The notes: a model not told the origin generated them from the sequence alone. 64,000 nucleotides of DNA from Ruegeria sp. Alg231-54 (GCF_900143525.1 NZ_FREZ01000002.1:186001-250000); one strand, 5' to 3'. Shown: positions 1-9,529, counted from the first letter of the stretch. Program-made: numbers and translations.

Positions 1-557
1 CGCAGGCCTTCACCCGGGGTGAACCCGTCAATACGGGCACCGATGGCATAGGTCACCGGAATAGAAGTCTGTTCCATGACCAGCGTCAGCGTATCACCTC
101 CGGCCAGGGCTTCGGCATCGTCGGTGATCAGCCATGAACCGGCAGTCAACGCCATTTTTTCCAGTACCAGCGCGACACCGGGCTGTAGTTGCAGTTCGGC
201 CTGCAGGTTGCTGGCTTTGATGGTTGCCGTCTGATCAAAATAGGACAGGCGCTGAGGGGTGTCAGCAAAGCGCAGCACCTGACGTCCCGGCCAGATTGCA
301 GGGCTTTGGAACTCGATCCAATCGGCGCTCCATGCGGTGCCGTTGACTGGATCAGCCAGCGCCGGACTGTTCAGGCGCGTAACGTGGCGCAACGGATACC
401 CCGCTGTTGAAACATCGGAAAAGTCGGCCTGCCAACCTTGTTCCTGCTGTTTGTCGAACCAGGCGGTGATTGCATTGCGCAATCCGAATCCGGCGACGAA
501 CCAATAGGCGCTCCAGATAACTGTTAAGAAAATGACTACTCGTATTAGACCGCGCAT
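1..557 (-). CDS. DUF2125-family envelope protein (partial, C-terminus beyond the window)
   Basis: The first 185 codons of a minus-strand gene are visible; the 3' part lies beyond the left edge. The protein opens with a hydrophobic anchor (residues 4-22, rich in I, V, F, W), followed by a soluble segment containing GYPLRH, WSADWIEF and ITDDAEALAG. This layout resembles the DUF2125 family found in Rhodobacterales, a family of unknown function with a single N-terminal membrane segment and a large periplasmic part. It starts with ATG and is divergent from the ChaC-like gene, 67 bases away. The family assignment is by recall of pattern and is moderately sure; that the region is coding is quite sure because the frame is open to the window edge. 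Confidence 0.7.
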   Translation of the reverse strand, partial: MRGLIRVVIFLTVIWSAYWFVAGFGLRNAITAWFDKQQEQGWQADFSDVSTAGYPLRHVTRLNSPALADPVNGTAWSADWIEFQSPAIWPGRQVLRFADTPQRLSYFDQTATIKASNLQAELQLQPGVALVLEKMALTAGSWLITDDAEALAGGDTLTLVMEQTSIPVTYAIGARIDGFTPGEGL

Positions 558-624
558 GGCAGTTGGCCCTTTTTCCCGCGTTGAATTTGATGTTTATAGG
601 CCCAAACGGGCAAGGACCAGAGCT

Positions 625-1155
625 ATGACGATGTGGGTTTTCGGATATGGATCGCTGCTGTGGAATCCGGGCTTTCCGGTGGCCCGAAGCGAACACGCCA
701 CACTGCATGGGTATGCGCGGTCCTTTTGTATGAGTTCGATCCACCACCGCGGAACCGAGGAACATCCGGGTCTGGTGCTGGCATTGGACGAACAGACCGA
801 CGCCAATTGCACGGGCTTGGCGCTTGCGGTCGAAACCGGCCATGAAGAGCGCACCCTTCACGAACTGCGTGAACGCGAGCTGATCTCATCGGCCTATGTC
901 GAGAAAAACCTTGATGTGCATCTGAACACTGGCGAGGTTATCACTGCCGTGACCTATGTGATCGACGCAGAACATGTCCAATACTGTGGTGGCATGCCGT
1001 TGGAGGAGCAGGCGCAGATCATTGCACATGCGGTCGGCGGGCGCGGACCGAATACGGAATATCTGTATAATACTGCGGAACATCTGGCCGAGATTGACCT
1101 GCGCGATCCCGATCTTGAGTGGTTAGCGCAACGGGTGCGCAGCATCACAGCATAA
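625..1155 (+). CDS. ChaC-type gamma-glutamylcyclotransferase
   Basis: Predicted 176-residue cytosolic enzyme of the ChaC family, which cleaves glutathione (gamma-glutamyl-cysteinyl-glycine) to 5-oxoproline and Cys-Gly. The family signature FGYGSLLWNPGF stands at the extreme N-terminus, followed by SIHHRGTEEHPGL and a conserved RE-rich stretch (LHELRERELISSAYVEK). The start at 625 is chosen because AAGGA lies 8 bases upstream and because the signature is expected within the first ten residues; an upstream in-frame ATG at 532 would add 31 residues that do not fit the family. It is divergent from the DUF2125 gene and precedes the ExbB-like/OmpA-like pair by 68 bases, with no clear functional link. 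Confidence 0.9.
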   Translation: MTMWVFGYGSLLWNPGFPVARSEHATLHGYARSFCMSSIHHRGTEEHPGLVLALDEQTDANCTGLALAVETGHEERTLHELRERELISSAYVEKNLDVHLNTGEVITAVTYVIDAEHVQYCGGMPLEEQAQIIAHAVGGRGPNTEYLYNTAEHLAEIDLRDPDLEWLAQRVRSITA

Positions 1156-1223
1156 ACCCTTGGCGTCACCGGCGGATTTTGGCTAGATTCAGCCAGAGCA
1201 GGCAAAAACCGGGAAACACGCGC

Positions 1224-2402
1224 ATGGCGCAGGCACATCAGGGCGCGAGACCCCATTTCTCGCATCCCATCCGTCAGATTGTGATGATGTTGGTCGCAAT
1301 TGGCCTGGCAGGGTTGGGCGTCTTCATGGCGCTGCCTTATGTGCTGCCGGTGTTTCAGGCCAACCCGTACCTGAACGGCTTTATCATCCTGGTTTTCATA
1401 ATCGGCGTTTTCGCCTGTTTCTTTCAGGTGACACAGTTGATTGGCTCGGTGCGCTGGATTGAGGCTTTTGTTGGCGGCGTTGTCCGCGAAGACGCGCGCA
1501 CGCCGCAATTGCTGGCTCCTCTGGCCTCACTGCTACGCGAACGCGGTGCGCGATCGCAGATCAGCTCCAGTTCGACCCGGTCGATTCTGGATTCGGTCGC
1601 GGAACGCGTCGAGGAAGAGCGTGAGATCACGCGCTATATTACCAATGTTCTGATTTACTTGGGCCTGTTGGGCACGTTCTTTGGACTGGCGACCACCGTC
1701 CCAGCCATTGTCGACACGATCCGCAGTCTGAACCCGCAAGAGGGCGAAGAAGGGCTGGCCGTGTTCAACCGCCTGATGGTGGGGCTTGAGGCCCAGCTAC
1801 AAGGAATGGGCGTGGCATTTGGGTCGTCCCTTTTGGGCCTTGCCGGGTCTCTGATCGTCGGTTTGCTGGAACTGTTCGCAGGTCACGGCCAGAACCGGTT
1901 CTACCGCGAGCTTGAGGAATGGTTGTCTTCAATTACCCGTGTTGGCTTTGCTGCCTCAGAAGAAGGCGGGGCCGAGATTGCGGTTCTGACCCCAGTTCTG
2001 GACGCGATGTCCGAACAGATGGATGCGCTGCAGGACCTGTTTTCGGGGCAAGAGGCTGATCGTGCGGCCGTGTCGGTCAAACTGGGCCAACTGATCGACG
2101 CGATTGGTGAGATGAACGTGCGACAGTCTGAATCCGAAGGGGTGACAGCCGCATTGGAACGTGTGGCTCTTGGGCAGGACGCCCTGCTGGATCACATGCG
2201 TGATCAGGGAACGGGGGATGGTATCGACGCCGAAAGCCGGATGCGTCTGCGGTCGATGGATGTTCAGCTATTGCGCATCCTCGAAGAAATCTCGGCCGGT
2301 CGTCAGGAAAGCATGAGCGAACTGCGCAAGGATATCGAATTGCTGGTCAAAGCCCTGACATTGCCCCGGGGCGCGGTGCGCACCACTCCGGAAGGACAGT
2401 AA
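1224..2402 (+). CDS. MotA/TolQ/ExbB-like inner-membrane proton channel protein
   Basis: 392-residue protein with four predicted membrane segments (about residues 17-43, 50-75, 138-165 and 195-220). The last two carry the MotA/TolQ/ExbB signatures GLLGTFFGLATTVP and GVAFGSSLLGLAGSLIVGLLE, which form the ion-conducting stator. After the membrane core the remaining 150 residues are soluble, helical and rich in E, Q, L, so longer than in ExbB or TolQ. The start at 1224 puts a short basic N-terminus before the first helix; the longer frame from 1119 overlaps the upstream gene. The stop is 3 bases before the OmpA/MotB-like partner, so the two should be made together and act as one energised envelope complex. 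The substrate or mechanical output is unknown. Confidence 0.85.
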   Translation: MAQAHQGARPHFSHPIRQIVMMLVAIGLAGLGVFMALPYVLPVFQANPYLNGFIILVFIIGVFACFFQVTQLIGSVRWIEAFVGGVVREDARTPQLLAPLASLLRERGARSQISSSSTRSILDSVAERVEEEREITRYITNVLIYLGLLGTFFGLATTVPAIVDTIRSLNPQEGEEGLAVFNRLMVGLEAQLQGMGVAFGSSLLGLAGSLIVGLLELFAGHGQNRFYRELEEWLSSITRVGFAASEEGGAEIAVLTPVLDAMSEQMDALQDLFSGQEADRAAVSVKLGQLIDAIGEMNVRQSESEGVTAALERVALGQDALLDHMRDQGTGDGIDAESRMRLRSMDVQLLRILEEISAGRQESMSELRKDIELLVKALTLPRGAVRTTPEGQ

Positions 2403-2405
2403 TCC

Positions 2406-4106
2406 ATGGCTCTGTCCCGCCGCACAGGTCAACGTTTTCAGGGCTCGGTTTGGCCGGGTTTTGTTGACGCGATCACCGGGCTGCTGATGGTGCTGACCTT
2501 CGTTCTGACCATCTTTATGGTGGTGCAGTTCGTGTTGCGCGAAACTATTTCCGGGCAAGAGGACGAGTTGACCGCCCTGTCGGATGAAGTCGCAGCGCTG
2601 GCCGGGGCATTGGGATTGGAGGAGCGTGAGAATAACCTCTTGGAGGCCCGTCTTGGCGCGTTGAACACGACCCTGTCGCAGACCGAAGATACGCTGGCGC
2701 GGGCCGAAGTGGACCTGGCCTTGTCGCAGGCGCGAATCACGGATTTTGAGGCGCAGGTCGCCGCACTTCTGACGGATCAAGAGCGGGCACGCGGCGCAAT
2801 TGCAACACTGGAATCCCAGCGCGCCAAGTTGCTGGAGGACCAAGATGCGCTGAACCTCGCGCTGGCGCAAAGCCGGTCCGAGATCGACGAACAGGTCGAA
2901 GCCGCCCGGCTGGCAGCCGCACAACGTGAGGCGCTGGAGGCATTGGTTGCGGATCTCGAACAAAGCGACGCGGCGCAATCCACCCAGATTAGTGAATTGG
3001 AAGAACAGATCAGCGAGGAAGAGACCGCCAAACTGGCCGAAGCTGCCGCTGCCGAGAACTTGCGCAACCGTCTGCAGGATGCAGATGCCGAGTTGACGGC
3101 AATGACACTGGCATTGGAAGCGCAGCGCAAAGAGGCTGAGGATACACTGACCCTGCTTGCCGCAGCACAAGCCGCCAGGGCCGAACTTGAGCGCCAGTTT
3201 GGTGCGCTGGATGCTGAGGAGTTGCAGGCGCAACTACAAGCCGCCTTGGCTGCACAGACCGAGGCACAGGCCGAGGCACAATCGCAACGCTCACTGGCTG
3301 AAGAGCGTGCAAACCTATTGGCTTTGGCCCGTGAAGCGATCTCAGATGAGAAAACGATTTCCGCAAAAGCGCAGCGAGAGACGGCGTTGTTGAACCAACA
3401 GATGGCGGCGCTGCGCCAACAACTTGGCGGGTTGCAGTCGTTGTTGGACGATTATGAAGAACGAAACGCAGCCTCGGACATTCGAATTCAGACCCTGGGT
3501 CAGGACCTGAACGCTGCTTTGGCCCGCGCGGCCTCGGAAGAACGCCGCCGGCGTCTGCTGGAAGAGGCTGAGCGTGTCCGGCTGGAAGCCGAGGCCGAAG
3601 CTCTGTCTGGACAAAATCAAGAATTGGCGGCGCAGGCCGAAGACCTACAGCGCTATCGGTCAGAGTTTTTTGGAAGACTGCGCGACGTGCTTGGGGATGA
3701 GGAGGGCGTTCGGATCGAAGGCGACCGTTTTGTTTTCTCGTCCGAGGTCCTGTTTGACACGGGTTCGGCCGTCTTGTCACCGGCCGGGCAGCAGGACATC
3801 GCCAAAGTGGCCAATATCCTGCGCAGCGTGGCGGCTGAAATTCCTGAAGGCCTGAACTGGGTGATCCGCGTCGATGGTCACACTGATAACGTGCCACTTG
3901 CCGGGTCCGGGCGCTATCGCGACAATTGGGAGCTTAGTCAGGGCCGCGCCTTGTCCGTGGTGCGCTACATGGTCGATGCGCTGGGCATCCCGCCGAGCCG
4001 GTTGGCCGCAAACGGTTTTGGTGAGTTCCAGCCCGTAAACCCGGCAGACACCCCGGAGGCCCGGGCACAAAACCGCCGGATCGAGCTGAAGCTCACCGAA
4101 AGGTAA
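2406..4106 (+). CDS. OmpA/MotB-like protein with a long coiled coil
   Basis: 566 residues in three parts. Residues 15-45 form one membrane helix preceded by WPGFVDAITGLLMVL; Asp21 sits where MotB and ExbD carry their proton-accepting aspartate. Residues about 48-420 are an alternating A/E/L/Q heptad-rich stretch predicted to be a very long coiled coil. Residues about 430-566 are an OmpA-type peptidoglycan-binding domain with VDGHTDNVPL, NWELSQGRALSVV, NGFGEF and QNRRIE. This is the rotor-free stator partner type of MotB, tied to the preceding ExbB-like gene (3-base gap). The coiled coil could span the periplasm to reach the wall. Similar gene pairs in roseobacters are generally just called peptidoglycan-binding protein; the role is unknown. 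Confidence 0.85.
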   Translation: MALSRRTGQRFQGSVWPGFVDAITGLLMVLTFVLTIFMVVQFVLRETISGQEDELTALSDEVAALAGALGLEERENNLLEARLGALNTTLSQTEDTLARAEVDLALSQARITDFEAQVAALLTDQERARGAIATLESQRAKLLEDQDALNLALAQSRSEIDEQVEAARLAAAQREALEALVADLEQSDAAQSTQISELEEQISEEETAKLAEAAAAENLRNRLQDADAELTAMTLALEAQRKEAEDTLTLLAAAQAARAELERQFGALDAEELQAQLQAALAAQTEAQAEAQSQRSLAEERANLLALAREAISDEKTISAKAQRETALLNQQMAALRQQLGGLQSLLDDYEERNAASDIRIQTLGQDLNAALARAASEERRRRLLEEAERVRLEAEAEALSGQNQELAAQAEDLQRYRSEFFGRLRDVLGDEEGVRIEGDRFVFSSEVLFDTGSAVLSPAGQQDIAKVANILRSVAAEIPEGLNWVIRVDGHTDNVPLAGSGRYRDNWELSQGRALSVVRYMVDALGIPPSRLAANGFGEFQPVNPADTPEARAQNRRIELKLTER

Positions 4107-4131
4107 CCGAGACACTCGTTAAGAACCCGGG

Positions 4132-5019
4132 TCAGCGACGACCAAACCGAAAGCTGTTATCTGGCTTACCCGCAAAGCAGCGCGGGATGACCGGGTAACT
4201 TTCAGTCAGGAAATAGGCGTACGTTCCAGATGGATATTCAGGCGAAACCGTAAAGGCTCCGTTACATTCATCCAGATTTCCGGCGCCTGCTACATTGGCG
4301 TAGTCCTCATTGAACGTGCCATCATGTTTTCCGTCGGGCGCGTTTCCTCCGGGGCGGTTGCCGCTTTTCAATCTGTACGACGACTTCATTTGCGTCACTT
4401 TCCCATCCAAAACGCCGGTCATTGCGTAAATCGGGAAGCCGTCAGCGGCATATCCGATCAGCGGTGAATGTCGGTTGGGTGTATAGTTCAGCAGCTCAAT
4501 AAAGCCCGTGGGGATGCCGTGATAATGGTATTTTCCATTGGGTTGCACATGGGCATAGTTTTCGTCGAACCCCAAAGTGACCGCGCCCCCAAGCGCATTG
4601 TAGGACCAGCCTGAGCGGGGATTGCCCTGCCAGAACTCAGCGGCCAACGGGTCGAACACGACGCCGTTCAGAGACACTCCAAAGTTCCATCCCATTTCAA
4701 GCGGGGTGGTGGATCGATTGGATTTCGGGTTCGTCGGTACTTTCAAGTTGACGCGTTGCTGGGAAATGCTGTGCGGGTTACCTTGGTTCGGAAAGCTCCC
4801 TACAAGATGATCGGGGATTCCGTTGGCCGAGACGCGTATACTTTTGCGGGTCTCAGAAATTTCAGAGTGGCTGTGCCCCGGATCAACCGTTGCGGCCTGC
4901 AGGAGCAGTGGCTGCGTTTCTGTCTCGTCGTGATATCGAAAACTATGCTGAGCGGTTGCTATGGCGGCAACGGCGGAAAGGGCGAATGCTACGCTCCAAA
5001 CGGCGACGGTTTTGGTCAT
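4132..5019 (-). CDS. Secreted YHYH-domain protein
   Basis: 295-residue exported protein. A signal peptide (hydrophobic residues 5-20, cleavage near ATAQ) precedes a mature part containing the family motif KYHYHGIPTGF, followed by SPLIGYAADGFPIY and GTFNEDYANVAGAGNLDECNG. The YHYH family has no settled function; the conserved His/Asp/Glu pattern suggests a metal- or sugar-related surface role, but that is only inference. The ATG at 5019 is preferred over a TTG one codon upstream because GGGG lies 7 bases before it. The gene is convergent with the OmpA-like gene and follows clpA on the same strand across a hairpin. Confidence 0.8.
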   Translation of the reverse strand: MTKTVAVWSVAFALSAVAAIATAQHSFRYHDETETQPLLLQAATVDPGHSHSEISETRKSIRVSANGIPDHLVGSFPNQGNPHSISQQRVNLKVPTNPKSNRSTTPLEMGWNFGVSLNGVVFDPLAAEFWQGNPRSGWSYNALGGAVTLGFDENYAHVQPNGKYHYHGIPTGFIELLNYTPNRHSPLIGYAADGFPIYAMTGVLDGKVTQMKSSYRLKSGNRPGGNAPDGKHDGTFNEDYANVAGAGNLDECNGAFTVSPEYPSGTYAYFLTESYPVIPRCFAGKPDNSFRFGRR

Positions 5020-5104
5020 CAAAATCCCCTTTGCAATTCATCAGTGATAGTGAAACGCGCAGGTTTGGATGTTCCGTCGAAAAAGTTTGTGTCCGAAACG
5101 AAAT

Positions 5105-5129
5105 CGCCCGGCTGCTGAACAACCGGGCG
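5105..5129 (-). terminator. Hairpin after clpA
   Basis: CGCCCGG at 5105-5111 pairs with CCGGGCG at 5123-5129 around an 11-base loop. Read on the minus strand it lies 29 bases after the clpA stop and is followed by GATTTCGTTT, a weak uridine-rich tail, so it is a plausible but imperfect intrinsic terminator. Confidence 0.4.
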
Positions 5130-5157
5130 GTTAGATTCGTTACGCGAATGCGGCGTC

Positions 5158-7482
5158 TTAATCCGCCGTCAAAAGCGGAGGTTTGTCGCCCGGAATTCTT
5201 GGCTGATCGGGGCCAAGGATATCCAGGTTCAAATCGCCTTTCTTGACAGACACGCGGACCACACCACCCTTGGCCAGCTTGCCGAACAGCAACTCCTCGG
5301 CCAGTGGTTTCTTGATGTGTTCCTGAATGACACGACCCAGAGGACGGGCACCCATCTTGTCGTCATACCCTTTTTCCGCCAGCCACGCGGCGGCCTTGGG
5401 AGTCAGATCGATGGTCACATTGCGATCCAGCAATTGCGCTTCAAGCTGCAGAACGAACTTCTCGACCACCTGCAGGATGACCTCTTTCGGTAGTGGCGCG
5501 AATGAGATCACAGCGTCCAGGCGGTTGCGGAATTCGGGCGTGAACATACGTTCGATTGCGGCCGTATCCTCGCCCTCGCGGCGATCACGTGCAAAGCCGA
5601 TGGCAGCCTTGGCCTGTTCCTGCGCACCCGCGTTAGAGGTCATGATCAGCACCACGTTGCGGAAGTTCACCGTACGTCCGTTGTGATCGGTCAACTCACC
5701 GTGGTCCATCACCTGCAACAGGATGTTGAACACGTCCGGATGGGCCTTTTCGATCTCATCCAGCAGCAGCACGCAATGCGGATGCTGGTCGACGCCGTCG
5801 GTCAGCAGACCGCCCTGATCAAAGCCCACATAGCCCGGAGGCGCGCCGATCAGACGGCTGACGGCGTGCTTCTCCATGTACTCAGACATGTCAAAGCGCA
5901 GCAGTTCCACACCCAGCGTATCCGCCAGCTGTTTCGCAACTTCGGTTTTGCCCACACCGGTCGGGCCAGCGAACAGATAGTTGCCGATGGGCTTTTCAGG
6001 TTCACGCAGACCGGCACGCGCCAGTTTGATCGCGCTCGACAGCGCCTCGATTGCGAGATCCTGGCCGAATACAACACGCTTCAACGAGGCCTCGAGGTCT
6101 TTCAGCACCTCGGCATCATCTTTGGTGACGTTCTTGGGCGGGATGCGGGCGATCTTGGCGACGACCGCCTCGATTTCCTTGACCCCGATGGTCTTGCGCC
6201 GTTTGCTCTCAGCCACCAGATGCTGCGCGGCCCCGGCCTCATCGATTACATCGATGGCCTTGTCGGGCAGTTTACGGTCGTTGATATAGCGGGCCGACAA
6301 CTCCACCGCGGTCTTGATGGCATCGGCGGTATATTTGATCTCGTGATGCTCTTCGAAATAAGGCTTCAGACCGCGCAGGATTTTCACGCTGTCTTCGACC
6401 GAAGGCTCGCTCACGTCGATTTTCTGGAACCGGCGGCTCAGCGCGCGGTCTTTTTCAAAATGCTGACGGAATTCCTTGTAGGTGGTCGAGCCCATGGTGC
6501 GCAATTTGCCGCCCTGCAGGGCAGGTTTCAGCAGGTTCGACGCATCCATCGCACCACCCGAGGTGGCACCGGCACCGATCACGGTGTGAATTTCATCAAT
6601 GAACAACACCGCGTCGGGGTGGTCCTCCAACTCGGTCACAACCGCCTTCAGGCGTTCCTCGAAATCTCCGCGATAGCGGGTACCTGCCAGCAGAGCACCC
6701 ATGTCGAGAGAATAAATTGTGGTCTCAGACAGCACATCTGGCGCTTCGCCGCCAACAATCTTGCGTGCCAGGCCCTCGGCGATGGCGGTCTTGCCCACGC
6801 CCGGATCACCCACCAGCAGCGGGTTGTTTTTGCGGCGGCGGCACAGGACCTGAATACAACGCTCAACCTCATCAGCTCGGCCGATCAGCGGGTCGACATC
6901 GCCTGCGCGCGATTTAGCGTTCAGGTCAATGCAGTACTTCCCAAGCGCGCTTTCCTTCTGTTCGCCTTCGGTGACGCCAGGTTGAGCCTCTTCCTCGACC
7001 TGATCCGCACCCGAAACCGAGCGGTTTTCGCCGTAGGCAGGGTCTTTGGCCACGCCGTGCGCAATGAAGTTTACCGCGTCGTAGCGCGTCATGTCCTGCT
7101 CTTGCAGGAAATAGGCTGCATTGCTTTCACGTTCGGCAAAGATGGCGACCAGAACGTTTGCGCCGGTCACTTCGGTCCGGCCCGAGCTTTGGACGTGGAT
7201 CGCCGCGCGTTGTATGACGCGCTGGAAAGCGGCCGTTGGCACGGCCTCGGAACCGTCGATATCCGTGACCAGATTGGATAGATCTTCGTCAATGAATTCG
7301 ACCAGAGTGCTGCGCAGTTCTTCCAGATCGACGCTGCAGGCTTTCATGACGCGGATGGCGTCAGGTTCTTCCAGTAACGCCAGAAGCAGATGCTCTAGCG
7401 TGGCAAATTCGTGACGCCGTTCATTCGCAGCCGCCAAGGCCGCGTGGATGGCTTGTTCTAATGTGCTCGAGAATGAAGGCAC
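5158..7482 (-). CDS. clpA: ATP-dependent Clp protease ATP-binding subunit ClpA
   Basis: 774-residue Hsp100 unfoldase that feeds substrates to ClpP. The N-terminal repeat domain starts [10 protein letters not shown] and includes [14 protein letters not shown]. The first AAA module has Walker [10 protein letters not shown] (near residue 230) and the sensor region [20 protein letters not shown]; the second has GPTGVGKTE (near residue 510), [15 protein letters not shown] and the C-terminal D2-small domain. The GTG start at 7482 is chosen because AGGAG lies 7 bases upstream and homologues begin at this PSFSSTLEQ point; the ATG-type extension to 7545 adds 21 unlikely residues. Contrary to many relatives, no clpS lies directly upstream. 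A CTTGAAG on the minus strand near 7590-7584 could be part of a heat-shock promoter, but the -10 is poor. Confidence 0.96.
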   Translation of the reverse strand: MPSFSSTLEQAIHAALAAANERRHEFATLEHLLLALLEEPDAIRVMKACSVDLEELRSTLVEFIDEDLSNLVTDIDGSEAVPTAAFQRVIQRAAIHVQSSGRTEVTGANVLVAIFAERESNAAYFLQEQDMTRYDAVNFIAHGVAKDPAYGENRSVSGADQVEEEAQPGVTEGEQKESALGKYCIDLNAKSRAGDVDPLIGRADEVERCIQVLCRRRKNNPLLVGDPGVGKTAIAEGLARKIVGGEAPDVLSETTIYSLDMGALLAGTRYRGDFEERLKAVVTELEDHPDAVLFIDEIHTVIGAGATSGGAMDASNLLKPALQGGKLRTMGSTTYKEFRQHFEKDRALSRRFQKIDVSEPSVEDSVKILRGLKPYFEEHHEIKYTADAIKTAVELSARYINDRKLPDKAIDVIDEAGAAQHLVAESKRRKTIGVKEIEAVVAKIARIPPKNVTKDDAEVLKDLEASLKRVVFGQDLAIEALSSAIKLARAGLREPEKPIGNYLFAGPTGVGKTEVAKQLADTLGVELLRFDMSEYMEKHAVSRLIGAPPGYVGFDQGGLLTDGVDQHPHCVLLLDEIEKAHPDVFNILLQVMDHGELTDHNGRTVNFRNVVLIMTSNAGAQEQAKAAIGFARDRREGEDTAAIERMFTPEFRNRLDAVISFAPLPKEVILQVVEKFVLQLEAQLLDRNVTIDLTPKAAAWLAEKGYDDKMGARPLGRVIQEHIKKPLAEELLFGKLAKGGVVRVSVKKGDLNLDILGPDQPRIPGDKPPLLTAD

Positions 7483-7654
7483 GCGGGTGCTCCTCTGTCT
7501 TGGGTCGAAAGGGGCAGGCTTCGGCCGGAACCCCATCCCAACCATGTCCTCATACTATTAGAGTTTGGTTGATCGTGGCCCGGCTTCAAGGGTTTTCTTG
7601 CTCTTGACAGTCACATTTCACGTGACCGTGGCCGTGAGGAAGGCAATTTGGGTA

Positions 7655-8422
7655 CTAGAAGCTGTCTTTTCTAGTCCGAATTTCAGCAAAAACTTCTGCG
7701 GGGTCCGAATTTTGCATACCCAAATGCGCCTGAATCGCCGGGTCAGCGGCCCGCAAGAACGGGTTTGTGGCCTTTTCCAGCGCCATCGTCGAAGGAACCG
7801 TGGGTTCTCCGGCAGCGCGCGCGCGGTCGATATCATCAGCGCGTTTTTGCAGCGCGGCATTGGTTGGATCGACGGTTAACGCAAATTTTGCGTTTGATTG
7901 CGTGTATTCGTGGCCAGAGCATACGATTGTCTCATCGGGAAGGGCGGCCAACTTGCTGAGAGAGGCCCACATCTGTGGCGCCGTGCCTTCGAACAAGCGC
8001 CCGCACCCCAAAGCCATGAGGCTGTCTGCAGTGAAAACAACTGCGCTGTCCGGCATGTAATAGGCGACATGGCCAACAGTATGGCCGGACACATCCAGCA
8101 CCCGAATCTGCTCGCTTCTGAATTCAAATGTGTCACCGTCGCTGACCTGCTGATCCAGCGGGGGCAGGCGATGCGCATCGGCGGCCGCGCCAACAACTTT
8201 GGCCGGATGTCTTTCCAAAATGGCAGACAGGCCATCCACATGGTCCCAATGGTGATGAGTTAAAAGAACATGGGATAATGTCCAGCCGCGCTTGTCCAAC
8301 TCGGCCAGAATGGGTCCGGCTTCGGGCGCGTCGACCAGTGCGGTATTGCCGCTTGCGGCGTCATGCGCCAGAAATGCGTAATTGTCGCTGAGACATGGGA
8401 TGGTAACGACCTCAAGAGGCAT
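7655..8422 (-). CDS. gloB: Hydroxyacylglutathione hydrolase (glyoxalase II)
   Basis: 255-residue metallo-beta-lactamase-fold enzyme that hydrolyses S-D-lactoylglutathione to D-lactate and glutathione, the second step of methylglyoxal detoxification. It shows the metal motif [12 protein letters not shown], the second-metal ligands in [12 protein letters not shown] and [15 protein letters not shown], and the glutathione-binding [14 protein letters not shown]. The length matches the bacterial enzyme. The ATG at 8422 is divergent from the methyltransferase gene (62 bases). Its product use of glutathione pairs loosely with the ChaC-type gene 7 kb away. Confidence 0.93.
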   Translation of the reverse strand: MPLEVVTIPCLSDNYAFLAHDAASGNTALVDAPEAGPILAELDKRGWTLSHVLLTHHHWDHVDGLSAILERHPAKVVGAAADAHRLPPLDQQVSDGDTFEFRSEQIRVLDVSGHTVGHVAYYMPDSAVVFTADSLMALGCGRLFEGTAPQMWASLSKLAALPDETIVCSGHEYTQSNAKFALTVDPTNAALQKRADDIDRARAAGEPTVPSTMALEKATNPFLRAADPAIQAHLGMQNSDPAEVFAEIRTRKDSF

Positions 8423-8483
8423 GGCCTTTTGCCCTTTCGTTGCTAGACTGCGCCCAGCTAAGCCGATTGACCGGGTGTCTGCA

Positions 8484-9218
8484 ATGCATCTTGATGTGCA
8501 GGATTTGAGGAACTTCTACTATCGCAGCACTCTGGGTCGTGCCGCGCAGGCGGCGATCCGTGGGCGACTGATCGAGCAATGGCCCGAGGCCAAGGGGCAA
8601 ACGGTTGCAGGATTCGGCTTCTCGGTTCCATTGCTGCGTCCTTATCTTGCGGACGCCCGCCGCGTGATCGGTTTGATGCCAGGCCCGCAAGGCGTCATGC
8701 CCTGGCCCGCCGGAATGCCCAATGTGTCGGTTCTGACCGAAGAAACCCTGTGGCCGATTGAAACAGGTCATGTCGACAAGCTGATTGTGATGCACGGGCT
8801 TGAAACCTCGCAGCGGCCTAGCCAATTGCTGAGCGAGTGCTGGCGGGTGCTGGGGCCGGGGGGGCGCGCATTCTTTGTTGTGCCGAACCGGGCAGGGCTG
8901 TGGTCGCGGACGGATAAGACACCATTCGGTTTTGGGCGGCCGTACACGGCTTCGCAGTTAGAGAGCCAACTTAAGGCGCATCATTTTAACCCGGAAAGCC
9001 ATTGTTCCGCTCTTTACCTGCCGCCATCGTTCAGACGTTTCTGGCTAAAGTCGGCGAGCCTGATTGAAAAGACCGGGCAACGGCTACCGACAATCATGGC
9101 GGGCGGCGTGCTGATGGTCGAAGTCACGAAACACATCCGACCGCCCAGTGGAAGTGTCACAAAAGATGCAGAACGTCGTCCGATCAAAGCGCTTGATGGC
9201 TTGCTGAAGCCAGCGTGA
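8484..9218 (+). CDS. Class I SAM-dependent methyltransferase
   Basis: 244-residue soluble protein. The middle part has the class I methyltransferase pattern: [17 protein letters not shown] (cofactor loop, although less glycine-rich than usual), then ALPIET-type and [24 protein letters not shown], the hallmark post-motif strand. The substrate cannot be told. The start at 8484 is preferred to the longer frame from 8382 because that extension overlaps gloB and is atypical. It is divergent from gloB; this glyoxalase-methyltransferase divergent pair is common in Rhodobacteraceae. A dyad just after its stop probably ends the transcript. Confidence 0.8.
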   Translation: MHLDVQDLRNFYYRSTLGRAAQAAIRGRLIEQWPEAKGQTVAGFGFSVPLLRPYLADARRVIGLMPGPQGVMPWPAGMPNVSVLTEETLWPIETGHVDKLIVMHGLETSQRPSQLLSECWRVLGPGGRAFFVVPNRAGLWSRTDKTPFGFGRPYTASQLESQLKAHHFNPESHCSALYLPPSFRRFWLKSASLIEKTGQRLPTIMAGGVLMVEVTKHIRPPSGSVTKDAERRPIKALDGLLKPA

Positions 9219-9230
9219 ACCGTCCAGCCA

Positions 9231-9265
9231 ATTTCCCACTTCAATTTGCGAAAATTGAGGGAAAT
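9231..9265 (+). terminator. Stem-loop after the methyltransferase gene
   Basis: ATTTCCC (9231-9237) pairs with GGGAAAT (9259-9265), and inside it TCAATTT (9241-9247) pairs with AAATTGA (9252-9258), leaving a 3-base bulge and a small loop. It lies 12 bases after the stop. There is no long T tract, so termination is plausible, not certain. Confidence 0.4.
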
Positions 9266-9367
9266 AGGACACAGGAATCGCAAAAACCTACACTTTCGTA
9301 ACATTTTTCGTCCGTTTAAGCCGGATAAAAGGGTCGCACCCGGCTTAACTATTTGAAATTAAACATT

Positions 9368-9397
9368 TTGTGGATAAGCCTGTTGCCGTGATAATAT
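9368..9397 (+). promoter_or_regulatory. Putative promoter of the ATP synthase operon
   Basis: TTGTGG at 9368-9373 and TAATAT at 9392-9397 are separated by 18 bases (an alternative GATAAT starts at 9390). It lies about 130 bases before atpH in an AT-rich patch that contrasts with its GC-rich surroundings. Assigned by consensus only. Confidence 0.4.
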
Positions 9398-9442
9398 ATT
9401 GCTAGCTGGGTTCGGCTCTGCTAGACCCCCGGTGATTTTGAT

Positions 9443-9468
9443 CCCCGACCGTCTGGCCGGGGTTTCTT
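9443..9468 (+). terminator. Terminator-like hairpin in the atp leader
   Basis: CCCCG (9443-9447) and CC (9449-9450) pair with GG (9455-9456) and CGGGG (9458-9462), loop GTCT, followed by TTTCTT. The stretch ACCCCCGG at 9425-9432 could instead pair with CCGGGGT at 9457-9463, giving a mutually exclusive structure. It sits between the putative promoter and atpH, which fits a transcription attenuator or simply a structured leader; the region 9219-9529 holds no gene. Confidence 0.4.
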
Positions 9469-9529
9469 CACGCCCCCGGGGTAGCTGCCGCAACGCGAAT
9501 TCGGGGCCCAAAATATCGGAAGGGTGGAC

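Noticed and set aside
1224..4106. Zorya defence system (ZorAB)
   Set aside because: The ExbB-like/OmpA-like pair resembles ZorAB in type only; no ZorC/D/E nuclease or helicase genes are adjacent and the coiled coil is in the other subunit.
5683..7281. 532-codon plus-strand frame inside clpA
   Set aside because: Antisense shadow of the ClpA gene; no domain and no ribosome binding site.
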